A stretch of DNA of 7,459 bases. It comes from Promethearchaeota archaeon (GTDB taxonomy: Archaea; Asgardarchaeota; Lokiarchaeia; Sigynarchaeales; SOKP01). The position numbers and the translations under genes are program-made. The DNA lies in the NCBI GenBank assembly GCA_019057775.1, contig JAHLWT010000198.1, positions 1 through 7,459 of the forward strand. Direction: 5' to 3'. The number at the start of each line of letters is the position of its first letter. The first letter of the stretch is position 1. Under the pieces are notes generated by a model. It saw only the letters and a list, made by a program, of their open reading frames with translations, made no database searches and was not told the origin of the DNA. Of this stretch, positions 1-5,371 are shown in pieces.

Positions 1-323
1 TCATGTTCAATTGCTTCTTTAACAAATTTGTTAAGTGTATAGCCTCTTTGTTTTGCCATTATAAAAGCCCGTTTATGTAAATCAGGAGGAACCCTGACAC
101 TAAAAACCCCTCTATATGATTTTTCAGGTTCTTTACCAATTTTTCTGCATGTTTCCATATAGTCATCCACGGCATCATAAAATGCATGTTTAATCTCATC
201 GACTGATTCTCCCTCATAAGATATTAAATCATTAATGTCTTCTATCTTTCCATAAAAAACATCATCTTCAGCCGAATAATTAACAGATCCGTAAAATTTT
301 TTATATTCCAGTAAATCATTCAT
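1..323 (-). CDS. hicB: HicB-family antitoxin (3' end cut off by the window edge)
   Basis: This is the antitoxin of a HicAB type II toxin-antitoxin pair. By family knowledge, HicB binds and blocks the HicA mRNA interferase and represses its own operon. I translated 107 codons starting MNDLLEYKKFYGSVNY. Residues about 10-60 match the HicB partial RNase H-like fold: a strand pair around YGSVNYSAEDDVFYGKI, then the helix containing ESVDEIKHAFYDAVDDYME. Residues about 70-107 look like a ribbon-helix-helix DNA-binding domain (FSVRVPPDLHKRAFIMAK followed by GYTLNKFVKEAIEH). The protein is still open at position 1; the family is usually about 110-130 residues, so only a few residues should be missing. 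The ATG lies inside an ATGA overlap with the hicA stop, which implies translational coupling and fixes the start. No catalytic role is expected. Confidence 0.9.
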   Translation of the reverse strand, partial: MNDLLEYKKFYGSVNYSAEDDVFYGKIEDINDLISYEGESVDEIKHAFYDAVDDYMETCRKIGKEPEKSYRGVFSVRVPPDLHKRAFIMAKQRGYTLNKFVKEAIEH

Positions 324-574
324 ATCTGCTTGTTTTCTTTTAATTTATCAATTATCTGTTTTAGTTGATATTTTTTCATTATTTTACCAGGATGTGGTTC
401 ATGAAAGATTATTATATGATTATCTTTATTTATAAACTTTCTTCTTGCCCCCGCTGTCTTCCCCGATTTTAATTTCTCATATCCAAAATAATTAAGGATT
501 CTAACTGTTTCATCATAAGTAAAATCAGAAGGATTTGATAATAGTCTTTCGATTATTTTATCAATTCTCGTCAT
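320..574 (-). CDS. hicA: HicA-family mRNA interferase toxin
   Basis: An 84-residue toxin of the HicA (YcfA-like) family, which has a small dsRBD-like fold and by family knowledge cleaves mRNA and tmRNA until HicB neutralises it. The family is visible in the N-terminal helix IDKIIERLLSNPSDFTYDE, the stretch LNYFGYEKLKSGKT, a basic turn GARRKF at residues 42-47, and the C-terminal block FHEPHPGKIMKKYQLKQI at 57-74. Many HicA proteins have a catalytic His in a GSHH or GSNH motif at the basic turn. This one has G-A-R-R there, close to the GSRxxF variant I associate with a common subfamily; His58 and His61 remain. Length is normal. The start matches the usual family start and lies directly downstream of a promoter-like sequence, leaving almost no leader. 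Its TGA stop overlaps the hicB ATG. Confidence 0.9.
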   Translation of the reverse strand: MTRIDKIIERLLSNPSDFTYDETVRILNYFGYEKLKSGKTAGARRKFINKDNHIIIFHEPHPGKIMKKYQLKQIIDKLKENKQI

Positions 575-578
575 ACTG

Positions 579-610
579 CAAATTTAGTAAATTTCATGAT
601 TGTAACCAAA
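579..610 (-). promoter_or_regulatory. Bacteroidota-type promoter of hicAB
   Basis: Reading the minus strand, TTTG at 610-607 (-33 element) is followed after 20 bases by TAAATTTG at 586-579 (-7 element). This fits the Bacteroidota consensus TTTG-N19-21-TAnnTTTG closely. The hicA ATG begins at 574, only four bases after the -7 element, so transcription would start at or next to the A of the start codon, giving a leaderless or almost leaderless mRNA. This is inferred from pattern and spacing only. Confidence 0.65.
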
Positions 611-622
611 ATATGGTTACAA
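600..622. promoter_or_regulatory. Inverted repeat, likely HicAB operator
   Basis: A perfect inverted repeat with 9-base arms, TTGTAACCA (600-608) and TGGTTACAA (614-622), around a 5-base centre AAATA. It overlaps the -33 TTTG of the hicAB promoter (607-610), so a protein bound here would block RNA polymerase. The HicB neighbour has a ribbon-helix-helix domain, and HicB proteins commonly repress their own operon from such sites, so I infer autoregulation. Which protein binds is not shown by the sequence. Confidence 0.6.
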
Positions 623-672
623 ATAATGATATAAATTCTTATGTGATAATAGAGTATTACACAAAATTGTAG

Positions 673-691
673 AACGACTCTCCGAGTCGTT
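673..691. repeat. Small hairpin repeat, intact copy
   Basis: AACGACTC (673-680) and GAGTCGTT (684-691) form a perfect 8-base stem with loop TCC. A degenerate copy lies at 5173-5190 with 15 of 18 positions identical, so this is probably a dispersed intergenic element rather than a gene-specific signal. On the minus strand it could also act as a weak transcript end for the 538-residue protein gene, but no T tract follows it on that strand. Confidence 0.6.
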
Positions 692-961
692 TAAAAAAGA
701 CTCTTTGGTTTCACGGTAGTACCCTCTACCCATAACTGTCGGACAGACTGAAGCCTTCGAAGAAGCCTGTCACATTGTGATCCCTTTGGGAAAAGGCTTC
801 AACAACAATAGCCCAGTCCCGATAGCTATCGGGAAAGCCACTGGTAACAAGGCAGATAGTAAAATTTCCCGACTACAAACGTTGATCGAAGGGAAACCGT
901 TGATGCTGAGGATGAATACCGAAAGCTGATTAAAAATAATAACCTGCTTCTTCTACTCAAA
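692..961. other. Non-coding spacer rich in secondary structure
   Basis: About 270 bases between the hairpin at 673-691 and the stop of the 538-residue protein gene. I see no gene with a credible start. The longest stop-free plus-strand frame is 720-926 (69 codons, no early start codon, no family recognised). The region holds several nested stems: GAAGCCTT at 750-757 with AAGGCTTC at 793-800, enclosing two adjacent 11-base palindromes, TCACATTGTGA at 770-780 and TCCCTTTGGGA at 781-791. Further right are the palindrome at 817-834 and TTTCCC (865-870) with GGGAAA (891-896). It could be a structured RNA, a decayed mobile element, or clustered intergenic repeats; I cannot decide. Confidence 0.5.
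817..834. repeat. 18-base perfect palindrome
   Basis: TCCCGATAGCTATCGGGA is a perfect palindrome of 18 bases. From memory, GATAGCTATC-centred palindromes recur between genes in Bacteroidota genomes, so this is best read as one copy of a dispersed repeat. There is only one copy in this window, so that cannot be tested here. Confidence 0.6.
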
Positions 962-2578
962 TTATATAAACGTTATCCCGGGCTCGGAATAATAACTGTT
1001 GTTTTTCCAGAACCGTAACATAAAATCCAGATTATCAGCCAAAATATTTTCATCTATTTCCCCGGGAAACTTTATACCGGGTAAATTGTAATTTTCGATA
1101 AGGTATTTGACAAGATTGCTGCTGCACTGTTTACTATACAGCAGTTGTAGAACTTTATCATGATCCACACTTTCGTTATAATGTGGGTTTTGAGGATCAG
1201 GTATAATACTATTATAACCGAAAAGTATTTCAATGCCAGACATGGGATTAAAATATACAATACCCGGCATATCATCGATTTCAAAATCGATTTTCGCTGC
1301 GGTACCGAAAAATCCTTTCTTTTTGCTTCTTTTTTTAGCGTTCTCTATTTCTTTTTTTGATAATTTCAATGATTTATTGAAAAAGTCATAAAAGCCATGA
1401 ATAATTTTTTCAACCTCTTGTTTGTTTCTGGTGAATACAAGAGCCCGGTTGTTATTGTACTTTATGAATAAATCATATTGTATTTGCAATTCTTTTCGTT
1501 TTTTATCATCATCTCCACCAAACAATGCCCTGCTTTTAACTGAGTTTTTTTCATCAAGTATCAGGTCTGCGTTATAGGGATAAATGGTATATGTTCCTGA
1601 AAACCACCACTCATTTTTCCATTTGACAAAACTAATAAGCAAAATTGTCTCATCTTCCTTAAAATCAGGATGGACAACATCCAACGATTTTTTTATTACT
1701 CTTAAAACAGTATCCGTAGCGAGATGCTTTACATACACATGATCTTCATCATTTTTCTGATACAGATAAAAACCGGTTTTTCTTTTACTGATATTTAAAA
1801 TATCATTATATAACGGATGATCTTCACCCAAGATACCTACCAACCAGTCTTTTCCAAGCAATGCAAGTAAAGGGGTTGTTTTCCCTATAACATAGGAATC
1901 AATTATTTCTTTAGCAAATGTCTCAATGTTTTTACGAAAGAATTCAATATTATTCTTTGATTCAGATAAGTCTAATATTTCATTTTCACAATTATTCCGG
2001 TTAAAATGAAAAAAGTATGAATCCAGGATCACCCACTCGATTATTGAACGTACCTTGTAATAATCATCTTCCAGGGGCGGAAGGGACAGGAATTCTTTTA
2101 GTATATTGTTTTCAGGCGCATATTCGTATTCTTCATCAAAAATCCGGTAAATATCCAGTCCCAAAAGAATTATATTTTTACTGACAGGGAAAAAAGTCTT
2201 TTTTCCATAAAATTTGTTGCTCAGGTAATACCAGGTCAGAAAAAAAATATCTTCGGGATTGATCTCGTCAGGGTAATATTCGTCAAGCTGGTAAAATGGA
2301 ATGTACTTACCATAAAGTTTCATATGTTTTTTTGTAAACGATCGCCAAATACCTATCGATGAAATCACATCCTCAAAATAGCAAACCAGGAAACAACACA
2401 TCTTATTGAGTTCATCATCGGTTAAGCGTGATGTTATTTCATCATGTTTGGGTGCCGTTATGACCTTTCGGGCCTTCTTACATATTTCGAAATAATAATA
2501 ATCGCTCTGAACAGGTTTTGTGTATGGATGAAAAAACATCCATTGCTTCAAGTATATGGTTTTCTGTTGTTTTGCCAT
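962..2578 (-). CDS. Uncharacterised protein, tentatively DUF3843-like
   Basis: A 538-residue protein of unknown function. It opens MAKQQKTIYLKQWMFFHPYTK and is rich in Tyr, Phe, Trp, Asn and Lys. I see no signal peptide, no convincing membrane segment and no classic catalytic motif, so it is probably cytosolic. Recognisable stretches are CYFEDVISSIGIWRSF (about 66-81), a segment rich in acidic and aromatic residues around YYPDEINPEDIFFLTWYYLS (101-120), a segment about 317-400 containing WFSGTY and NADLILDEKNS, a strongly basic patch KKEIENAKKRSKKKGFF (408-424), and a Tyr/Pro-rich stretch around 455-467. The architecture recalls DUF3843 proteins of Bacteroidales, from memory and not verified. 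The start is the ATG at 2578; no Shine-Dalgarno or clear TAnnTTTG element precedes it. Its codons look more A+T-rich than those of the fuc genes. It is co-oriented with hicAB but 387 bases away, so probably a separate transcript. Confidence 0.88.
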   Translation of the reverse strand: MAKQQKTIYLKQWMFFHPYTKPVQSDYYYFEICKKARKVITAPKHDEITSRLTDDELNKMCCFLVCYFEDVISSIGIWRSFTKKHMKLYGKYIPFYQLDEYYPDEINPEDIFFLTWYYLSNKFYGKKTFFPVSKNIILLGLDIYRIFDEEYEYAPENNILKEFLSLPPLEDDYYKVRSIIEWVILDSYFFHFNRNNCENEILDLSESKNNIEFFRKNIETFAKEIIDSYVIGKTTPLLALLGKDWLVGILGEDHPLYNDILNISKRKTGFYLYQKNDEDHVYVKHLATDTVLRVIKKSLDVVHPDFKEDETILLISFVKWKNEWWFSGTYTIYPYNADLILDEKNSVKSRALFGGDDDKKRKELQIQYDLFIKYNNNRALVFTRNKQEVEKIIHGFYDFFNKSLKLSKKEIENAKKRSKKKGFFGTAAKIDFEIDDMPGIVYFNPMSGIEILFGYNSIIPDPQNPHYNESVDHDKVLQLLYSKQCSSNLVKYLIENYNLPGIKFPGEIDENILADNLDFMLRFWKNNSYYSEPGITFI

Positions 2579-2757
2579 TCCTGTAAATTATTATGATACT
2601 CAATTATTATAAACTGCAGTGGTTGCTGTAAAATTTCCAGTTGTACATTGACGCTAAAATAATGACAATTTGGGTATTTCAGACATAACTTAAGTAAAAA
2701 TTGTAAAGAAACTCAGGAGTTGTATAGATTTATGCATTTCAGTTTACAGTAGGTGGT

Positions 2758-2774
2758 GGTAAAAATATTTTACC
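2758..2774. promoter_or_regulatory. Inverted repeat upstream of fucI
   Basis: GGTAAAA (2758-2764) and TTTTACC (2768-2774) around ATA form a 17-base site with perfect 7-base arms, about 115 bases before the fucI start. The size suits a dimeric regulator, but the composition is mostly A and T, so chance is possible. Confidence 0.35.
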
Positions 2775-2794
2775 TATTTTTATCCAACCAAGAG

Positions 2795-2812
2795 AGTAAA
2801 TGCTTCTTTACT
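2795..2812. promoter_or_regulatory. Short inverted repeat upstream of fucI
   Basis: AGTAAA (2795-2800) and TTTACT (2807-2812) flank TGCTTC. The core GTAAA/TTTAC also occurs in the arms of the repeat at 2758-2774, so the two may be copies of one half-site for the same regulator. This is weak evidence because the arms are only six bases. Confidence 0.3.
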
Positions 2813-2833
2813 TGCTATCATTTGATTACAAAC

Positions 2834-2854
2834 ATGTCAATTTTTTTTTGACAT
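2834..2854. promoter_or_regulatory. Inverted repeat overlapping the fucI -33 element, candidate operator
   Basis: ATGTCAA (2834-2840) and TTGACAT (2848-2854) are perfect 7-base arms around seven T residues. The right arm contains the TTTG proposed as the -33 element of fucI, so binding here would compete with RNA polymerase. Fucose genes in Bacteroides are controlled by the GntR-family repressor FucR, which makes a fucose-responsive repressor a reasonable inference, but no regulator gene lies in the window. Confidence 0.45.
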
Positions 2855-2876
2855 TTTCCCAGTTAGATATAAATTC
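2847..2876 (+). promoter_or_regulatory. Probable fucI promoter
   Basis: TTTG at 2847-2850 is followed after 19 bases by TAAATTC at 2870-2876, an imperfect match to the Bacteroidota -7 element TAnnTTTG. The predicted start of transcription would be near 2880, leaving a leader of about ten bases before the ATG at 2891. The spacing is right, but the -7 element lacks the final TG, so confidence is moderate. Confidence 0.45.
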
Positions 2877-2890
2877 AAAATGTAATAACT

Positions 2891-4702
2891 ATGACAAATA
2901 ATGACTTTAAACTCAATCCTCCTGTTAAGAGATTACGGGGAAACCTTCCAAAAATTGGAATACGCCCGGTTATTGACGGACGCAGGCAAGGGGTCAGGGA
3001 ATCATTGGAAGATCAAACAATGAATATGGCCAAGGCTGCTGCAGCGTTCTTAACCGATAATCTTAGACATACTGATGGATTGCCGGTCGAATGTATAATT
3101 GCCGATACCACTATCGGACGTGTGGCTGAAGCTGCGGAATGTGCAGAAAAGTTTGCCAGGGAAGGGGTTGGGGTTTCCTTAACGGTAACACCTTGCTGGT
3201 GTTATGGTACCGAGGTAATGGATACCGATCCGTTGTTGCCAAAAGCAGTTTGGGGCTTCAATGGTACTGAACGACCTGGAGCAGTTTACCTTGCTGCAGC
3301 CCTTGCCGGCTATAACCAAAAAGGGTTACCAGCTTTTGGTATCTATGGCAAAGATGTGCAGGATGCCGGTGACACATCAATACCTCCGGATGTGCAGGGA
3401 AAGTTGCTAAACTTCGCCAAAGCCGGTTTGGCCGTGGCTGAAATAAAAGGCAAATCATACCTTGCAATGGGAGGTGTTTCAATGGGTATCGCAGGATCGA
3501 TTGTTGACCAGGAATTTTTCCTCGATTACCTCGGAATGCGGACAGAGTCTGTTGATATGTCGGAATTGACCCGACGAATTGAAGAAGGAATTTATGACCC
3601 GGATGAGTTTAAAAAAGCTTTATCATGGGTGAAAAAGTATTGTAAGGAAGGTCCGGATATGAATCCATCGGAAAACCAGGTTTCGAGGGAAAGGAAAGAT
3701 GTGGAATGGGAAACGGTTGTGAAAATGACAATGATAGCCCGCGATCTGATGATAGGAAATCCAAGGCTTGAGGAACTTGGGTTTGGAGAAGAAGCTTTGG
3801 GACATAACGCAATTGTTTCAGGCTTCCAGGGTCAGAGGCAATGGACAGACCATTTTCCCAATGGTGACTTCATGGAGGCTATTCTTAATTCATCCTTTGA
3901 CTGGAATGGGATAAGAGAGGCGTTTGTTGTTGCAACTGAAAATGACAGTTTGAATGGCGTTGCCATGTTGTTTGGTCACCTGCTAACAGATACTTCTCAA
4001 ATATTTTCAGATGTACGAACCTATTGGAGTCCGGAAGCCGTAAAAAGAGTAACAGGTAAAGAACTTGAAGGTATTGCAAAGAATGGGATAATTCATCTTA
4101 TCAATTCCGGGTCGACTACCCTCGATGCAACAGGACAAATGAAAAAGAACGGTAACTCCGTTATGAAACCCTTCTGGGAAATTAATGAAGAGGAAGTTCA
4201 AAAATGCCTTGAAACGACAGAATGGTGTCCTGCGATTATAGAATATTTCAGAGGAGGAGGATATTCATCACAATTTCTTACTCAAGGTGAAATGCCGGTT
4301 ACCATGTCGAGAATTAACATTGTAAAAGGACTGGGACCTGTACTACAAATTGCTGAAGGTTATACGGTTGATATAGATATTGATATACATAATGTATTGG
4401 ATAAACGCACCAATCCAACCTGGCCTACAACATGGTTTGTTCCCAGATTAACCGGTTCTGGTCCGTTCAGGGCTGTGTATTCTGTCATGGCTAATTGGGG
4501 AGCAAATCATGGCGCAATCAGTTATGGCCATATTGGTGATAGACTGATCACACTGGCATCAATGCTTAGAATACCGGTAAATATGCACAATGTACATGAA
4601 AAAAAGATTTTCCGTTCAGGTGCCTGGGGTATGTTTGGTACTCAAAATTCGGAGGGTGCTGATTTCAGAGCATGTAAGAATTATGGTCCGTTGTATGGGT
4701 GA
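2891..4702 (+). CDS. fucI: L-fucose isomerase
   Basis: FucI interconverts L-fucose and L-fuculose (and D-arabinose and D-ribulose), the first step of fucose breakdown, as a Mn2+-dependent cytosolic enzyme. The protein has 603 residues against 591 in E. coli; the difference is mostly about 13 extra residues at the N-terminus, before [20 protein letters not shown]. Family landmarks are all present: TPCWCYG (100-106), [20 protein letters not shown] (121-140), [13 protein letters not shown] (194-206), [10 protein letters not shown] (311-320), [12 protein letters not shown] (348-359), [10 protein letters not shown] (374-383), [10 protein letters not shown] (451-460) and NWGANHG (535-541). Glu350, Asp374 and His540 correspond to the metal-binding and catalytic Glu337, Asp361 and His528 of the E. 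coli enzyme. The C-terminus ends NYGPLYG as expected. The ATG at 2891 is the first in frame after the proposed promoter. fucK follows 669 bases downstream. Confidence 0.97.
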   Translation: MTNNDFKLNPPVKRLRGNLPKIGIRPVIDGRRQGVRESLEDQTMNMAKAAAAFLTDNLRHTDGLPVECIIADTTIGRVAEAAECAEKFAREGVGVSLTVTPCWCYGTEVMDTDPLLPKAVWGFNGTERPGAVYLAAALAGYNQKGLPAFGIYGKDVQDAGDTSIPPDVQGKLLNFAKAGLAVAEIKGKSYLAMGGVSMGIAGSIVDQEFFLDYLGMRTESVDMSELTRRIEEGIYDPDEFKKALSWVKKYCKEGPDMNPSENQVSRERKDVEWETVVKMTMIARDLMIGNPRLEELGFGEEALGHNAIVSGFQGQRQWTDHFPNGDFMEAILNSSFDWNGIREAFVVATENDSLNGVAMLFGHLLTDTSQIFSDVRTYWSPEAVKRVTGKELEGIAKNGIIHLINSGSTTLDATGQMKKNGNSVMKPFWEINEEEVQKCLETTEWCPAIIEYFRGGGYSSQFLTQGEMPVTMSRINIVKGLGPVLQIAEGYTVDIDIDIHNVLDKRTNPTWPTTWFVPRLTGSGPFRAVYSVMANWGANHGAISYGHIGDRLITLASMLRIPVNMHNVHEKKIFRSGAWGMFGTQNSEGADFRACKNYGPLYG

Positions 4703-4817
4703 GAAGTGAATCTTGAATAGAAAGTGTTTACGTGTTAATGTGTTATTGTGTTTATGTTTAAAAAAGTTTGAGGTTTGAAGTTTTAAGAAACTATCAACGG
4801 GTAACTATTTGAGTAGA

Positions 4818-4834
4818 GCCGAATTGTATTCGGT
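4818..4834. repeat. Hairpin after fucI
   Basis: CCGAAT (4819-4824) and ATTCGG (4828-4833) pair around TGT, with a further G-T pair outside. It is the first stable hairpin after the fucI stop. Only TT follows it, so it is not a good intrinsic terminator, though it could slow 3' exonuclease decay of the fucI message. Confidence 0.4.
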
Positions 4835-4866
4835 TTGGGAAGACCTGCCAGAGTTTGAATGACCTG

Positions 4867-4899
4867 CCTGCCCGCCGTAGTATGCGAAGGCGAGACAGG
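4867..4899. repeat. Imperfect hairpin of the CCTGCCCGCC..GGCGGGCAGG type
   Basis: CCTG (4867-4870) and CGCC (4873-4876) pair with GGCG (4889-4892) and CAGG (4896-4899), with the apex GTAGTATGCGAA. From memory, closely similar hairpins recur between genes in Bacteroidota; this copy has lost pairing in the middle (CC against AGA), which suggests a decaying dispersed repeat. Confidence 0.45.
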
Positions 4900-4912
4900 G
4901 TTGGTGAAGTAG

Positions 4913-4931
4913 GACGAAGCTCCGGTTCGTC
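4913..4931. repeat. Short hairpin
   Basis: GACGAA (4913-4918) and TTCGTC (4926-4931) are perfect 6-base arms around GCTCCGG. It is one of several hairpins packed into the fucI-fucK spacer, with no T tract and no obvious role. Confidence 0.4.
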
Positions 4932-5083
4932 ATTATGTTTATCGAGGATTAGAATTGAAGAAAAAACGAAAACAGAAAACAATATGGAACAAATTCCCCT
5001 AATTGGCAGTGTCACAGGCATTCCTACGGGGGACGGGGTGGTAGATACAAAAAAATAAGGAAATAATTGGTCAGACCACCTAC

Positions 5084-5103
5084 CCCTGACGGTACCGTCA
5101 GGG
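5084..5103. repeat. 20-base perfect palindrome
   Basis: CCCTGACGGTACCGTCAGGG is perfectly self-complementary with no spacer. It is followed at once by two more hairpins (5112-5132 and 5136-5154), and the three together look like one composite dispersed element of a kind I recall from Bacteroidota intergenic regions. As RNA it needs a loop of at least three bases, leaving an 8-base stem. Confidence 0.6.
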
Positions 5104-5111
5104 TACTCCGC

Positions 5112-5132
5112 GCCTGAATGACGCAGTCAGGC
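5112..5132. repeat. Hairpin, second part of the composite repeat
   Basis: GCCTGA (5112-5117) pairs with TCAGGC (5127-5132); after one A-G mismatch, TG pairs with CA, leaving the loop ACG. The shared CTGA/TCAG sequence with the palindrome at 5084-5103 suggests the two are related. Confidence 0.5.
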
Positions 5133-5135
5133 AGG

Positions 5136-5154
5136 CTCCTTATCTAAAGAGGAG
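5136..5154. repeat. Hairpin, third part of the composite repeat
   Basis: CTCCT (5136-5140) and AGGAG (5150-5154) pair around TATCTAAAG. The unpaired tail GAATTTTGTGGG that follows is, from memory, part of a recurrent Bacteroidota intergenic motif. The AGGAG could look like a ribosome binding site, but no start codon of a real gene follows. Confidence 0.45.
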
Positions 5155-5172
5155 AATTTTGTGGGTTTGTCG

Positions 5173-5190
5173 AACGATTATCCGAGTTGT
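5173..5190. repeat. Degenerate second copy of the 673-691 hairpin
   Basis: The 18 bases here match 673-690 at 15 positions. Of the three differences, two are C-to-T changes that keep G-U pairs when read as plus-strand RNA, and the third (C to A) breaks one pair near the loop; the outermost A-T pair is also lost. It lies directly after the composite palindromes at 5084-5154. Confidence 0.5.
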
Positions 5191-5210
5191 ATTATTCATA
5201 TATAGCTCCG

Positions 5211-5252
5211 AAACAAAAAAGCCGCCAAGCGGTTTAAAACCGCTAAGCGGCT
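5211..5252 (-). terminator. Intrinsic terminator shape facing the minus strand
   Basis: AGCCGC (5220-5225) pairs with GCGGCT (5247-5252), and AGCGGTTT (5228-5235) with AAACCGCT (5237-5244), separated by a small internal loop of CA against AA. Read on the minus strand the stem is followed by TTTTTTGTTT, the classic terminator form. On the plus strand no T tract follows. No minus-strand gene is visible to the right of it, so what it would terminate is unknown. Confidence 0.6.
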
Positions 5253-5275
5253 AAGGCAAGACAAACCGTTGCCTT
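5253..5275. repeat. Hairpin next to the terminator
   Basis: AAGGCAA (5253-5259) and TTGCCTT (5269-5275) are perfect 7-base arms around GACAAACCG, directly abutting the terminator stem at 5220-5252. The two stacked stems could belong to one folded RNA whose 3' end on the minus strand is the T tract at 5220-5211. Confidence 0.45.
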
Positions 5276-5371
5276 CGGCGCAAATAGCAGTCGGTAACAA
5301 ACTCCGGGAGTTCAGAGTACATTAAAAGAACAAAAATGGAGAATAACGAACCAAGAACACACTAATTAACT

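Larger units (their letters stand above)
2579..2890. other. Divergent intergenic region with three inverted repeats
   Basis: 312 bases between two divergent genes, so it must hold starts for both strands. On the plus side there are three inverted repeats (2758-2774, 2795-2812, 2834-2854) and a promoter-like pair just before fucI. On the minus side I find no good -33/-7 pair; the nearest resemblance is TAATTTAC ending just before the 2578 start, which is a poor match. No small ORF or RNA gene is supported. Confidence 0.6.
4703..5371. other. Long repeat-filled spacer between fucI and fucK
   Basis: 669 bases without a credible gene separate two genes of the same pathway. The first 100 bases are low-complexity, rich in GTGTTTA/TGTTTA. 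The rest is a series of palindromes listed separately (4819-4833, 4867-4899, 4913-4931, 5084-5103, 5112-5132, 5136-5154, 5173-5190, a minus-strand terminator at 5211-5252, and 5253-5275). Stop-free frames across 4794-5058 are short, composed of repeat sequence and match no family I know. I find no TTTG-N19-21-TAnnTTTG pair before fucK, so fucK may depend on read-through from fucI or on a promoter I cannot recognise. Confidence 0.6.

Noticed and set aside
720..929. A 69-codon stop-free plus-strand frame ending TGA in the folded block
   Set aside because: It follows a TAG directly, has no early start codon, and its translation matches no family I know. It may be a piece of a decayed gene, but I cannot support a CDS or pseudogene.
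3258..4201. Minus-strand ORFs lying within fucI
   Set aside because: fucI is unambiguous along its whole length; these are reading-frame shadows with no family resemblance.
4855..5058. A 67-codon plus-strand ORF in the fucI-fucK spacer
   Set aside because: Its sequence is made of the hairpin repeats, its composition is Arg/Ser-rich without a recognisable fold, and it has no upstream signal.
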